Assembly: GCA_001931905.2 (NCBI GenBank)
Contig: MSJI02000091.1
Location: forward strand, 8,553-25,635
Length of the DNA stretch: 17,083 bases
Reading direction: 5' to 3'
Source: Cladosporium sp. IMV 00045
Lineage: Eukaryota > Ascomycota > Dothideomycetes > Cladosporiales > Cladosporiaceae
Shown here piece by piece: positions 16,059 to 17,083 of this stretch. Below the pieces are notes generated by a model that searched no databases, was not told where the DNA came from, and worked only from the letters and a program-made list of their open reading frames with translations. Positions within the stretch are counted from its first letter, which is position 1. The number at the start of each line of letters is the position of its first letter. The translations under genes were made by a program, and so were the position numbers.

Positions 16059-17083
16059 GGTTGGGTAGATGCAAGACGCGATTGCGGTACGGCCGGGCTG
16101 TTGGTGTGATTGTCTTAGACACAAGAGAGGGGGGTTGGTTGAGTGAGAGTATTAGGATTAGTACGCGTCGATATAGGTGACTGATATTGTATTGGATGTG
16201 ATGTAAAAGGAGGGACAAAGTGAATGCAAGGACGAATCAGGGTCCTGCACAGGCTGCAAGTTGGATGTAAAAGAGTGTGGATGGTCCTGGAGAAGGGTTT
16301 CACTGAGATAGCGAGCTCGAGAGGAGGACGAGCAGGACCCCAAGACGACGGATGGCGGAACCGATCCCGGATGAGATAGCGTGGGCTAGCAGGAGATCAA
16401 CAGGAACAGGGCCGGGCTGGCGCGCGCGCGGCGGGTCTACGCCTTGACTCGAAGGGCAGTGGGGCGAGCGATGGGCGATGAGACAGGCGCGGACAACCGA
16501 TTCCCTGACGGGCTATGGGCGCGTGGTAGGGAGAGGTGGCGACGGAGGGCTGGGACCAGGTGAAGGTCCGGGTCGACGGGAACGAGCAGGATGGGCGAGG
16601 CGGACGACGGTAGAGGCCGGACAGGCGCACGAGTTAAGGGTTTCCAGAAGAGAGCACAGAGCGCATCAACAGCAATGGCAGACTGGATGCGGTGCAGCAG
16701 GAGGCGGGCGGAGAGGTCAAGTGCCGGCAGGGAGGGTTCAGATTAGGCGGGAATAGAGTGAGACACACTGGCCAGGGGTGCTAATGAAAGGTAATAATGA
16801 GGGTGAAGACGGCGGGATTAGCATCGCTTCCAGAAGACCAGGTCGGGCAGGGCACGGGTCCTGGAGTGTGGCCAGCGCAGAGCGAGTCGTCTGCTGTCGA
16901 CCAGGCAGCGAGGAGGGCGAAGGAGGGTCGGTTGGTGAAGCCCCTTAGGATGGAGGGAGTGACGGCGCTAAGGATATGTCATTGGCGAGCAGACGAGATG
17001 AAGCAGACGTTGGCGTGGTTGGGCCGCGAGACGAAACGTGCGGGCGTGGAGGATTAGCGGTGCACACCAGACGATTGCAGTAA

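Larger units (their letters stand above)
15912..17083. other. Upstream region of the Ime2-type kinase gene
   Basis: About 1.17 kb to the window end without a supported gene. It is strongly purine/G-rich on the plus strand from about 16320 on, so pyrimidine-rich in the kinase's sense. The open frames here are short, and I see no domains in them. The near part holds a candidate 5'-UTR intron and a three-codon uORF, listed separately. It is probably a long promoter and leader, as expected for a developmentally controlled kinase (inference). Confidence 0.5.

Noticed and set aside
16478..17057. Open frames of 86-92 codons upstream of the kinase gene
   Set aside because: They are short, have Arg/Gly-rich composition expected from purine-rich noncoding DNA, and show no recognisable domain.

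Overview
The window looks like nuclear DNA of a filamentous ascomycete (Pezizomycotina). The genes sit on both strands, the introns are short (53-85 nt) with GTAAGT-, GTAGGT- or GTACG-type donors and CTAAC/CTGAC-like branch sites, leaders are pyrimidine-rich, and several proteins have typical fungal forms (Ime2-type kinase with a long disordered tail, compact Prp11, Pac2/TBCE, Rrp42). A Dothideomycete is my guess, but the sequence alone does not settle the class.

Layout, left to right: (1) 57-632 minus, a GNAT-fold N-acetyltransferase; (2) 2219-3134 plus, a three-exon gene for a conserved-looking disordered protein of unknown function; (3) 3901-4614 plus, an intronless Prp11/SF3a2 spliceosome subunit; (4) 5017-6765 minus, a two-exon tubulin-folding cofactor E (CAP-Gly, leucine-rich repeats, ubiquitin-like domain); (5) 7155-9803 plus, a TMF1/Sgm1-like Golgi coiled-coil protein that shares a 389-bp divergent promoter region with gene 4; (6) 9887-10528 minus, a doubtful open frame; (7) 10761-11931 minus, the two-exon exosome core subunit Rrp42; (8) 13468-15911 minus, a two-exon Ime2/MAK-type protein kinase with about 1.2 kb of gene-free upstream DNA and about 1.5 kb of gene-free downstream DNA.

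The genes do not form a pathway cluster. They are ordinary cellular functions: mRNA splicing, RNA decay and processing, tubulin folding, Golgi tethering, and developmental or meiotic signalling. I see no transposon, CRISPR array, rRNA, tRNA, secondary-metabolite cluster or viral insertion, and no convincing undescribed system.

The more interesting signals are at a finer scale. Most genes shift from C-ending codons early to G/T-ending codons late. There is a dense G-run tract on the template strand of the TBCE gene. Tiny upstream ORFs precede several genes, one encoding the very basic peptide MRRRKK. The kinase has a candidate 5'-UTR intron, and an unassigned open frame at 9887-10528 contains good splice signals.
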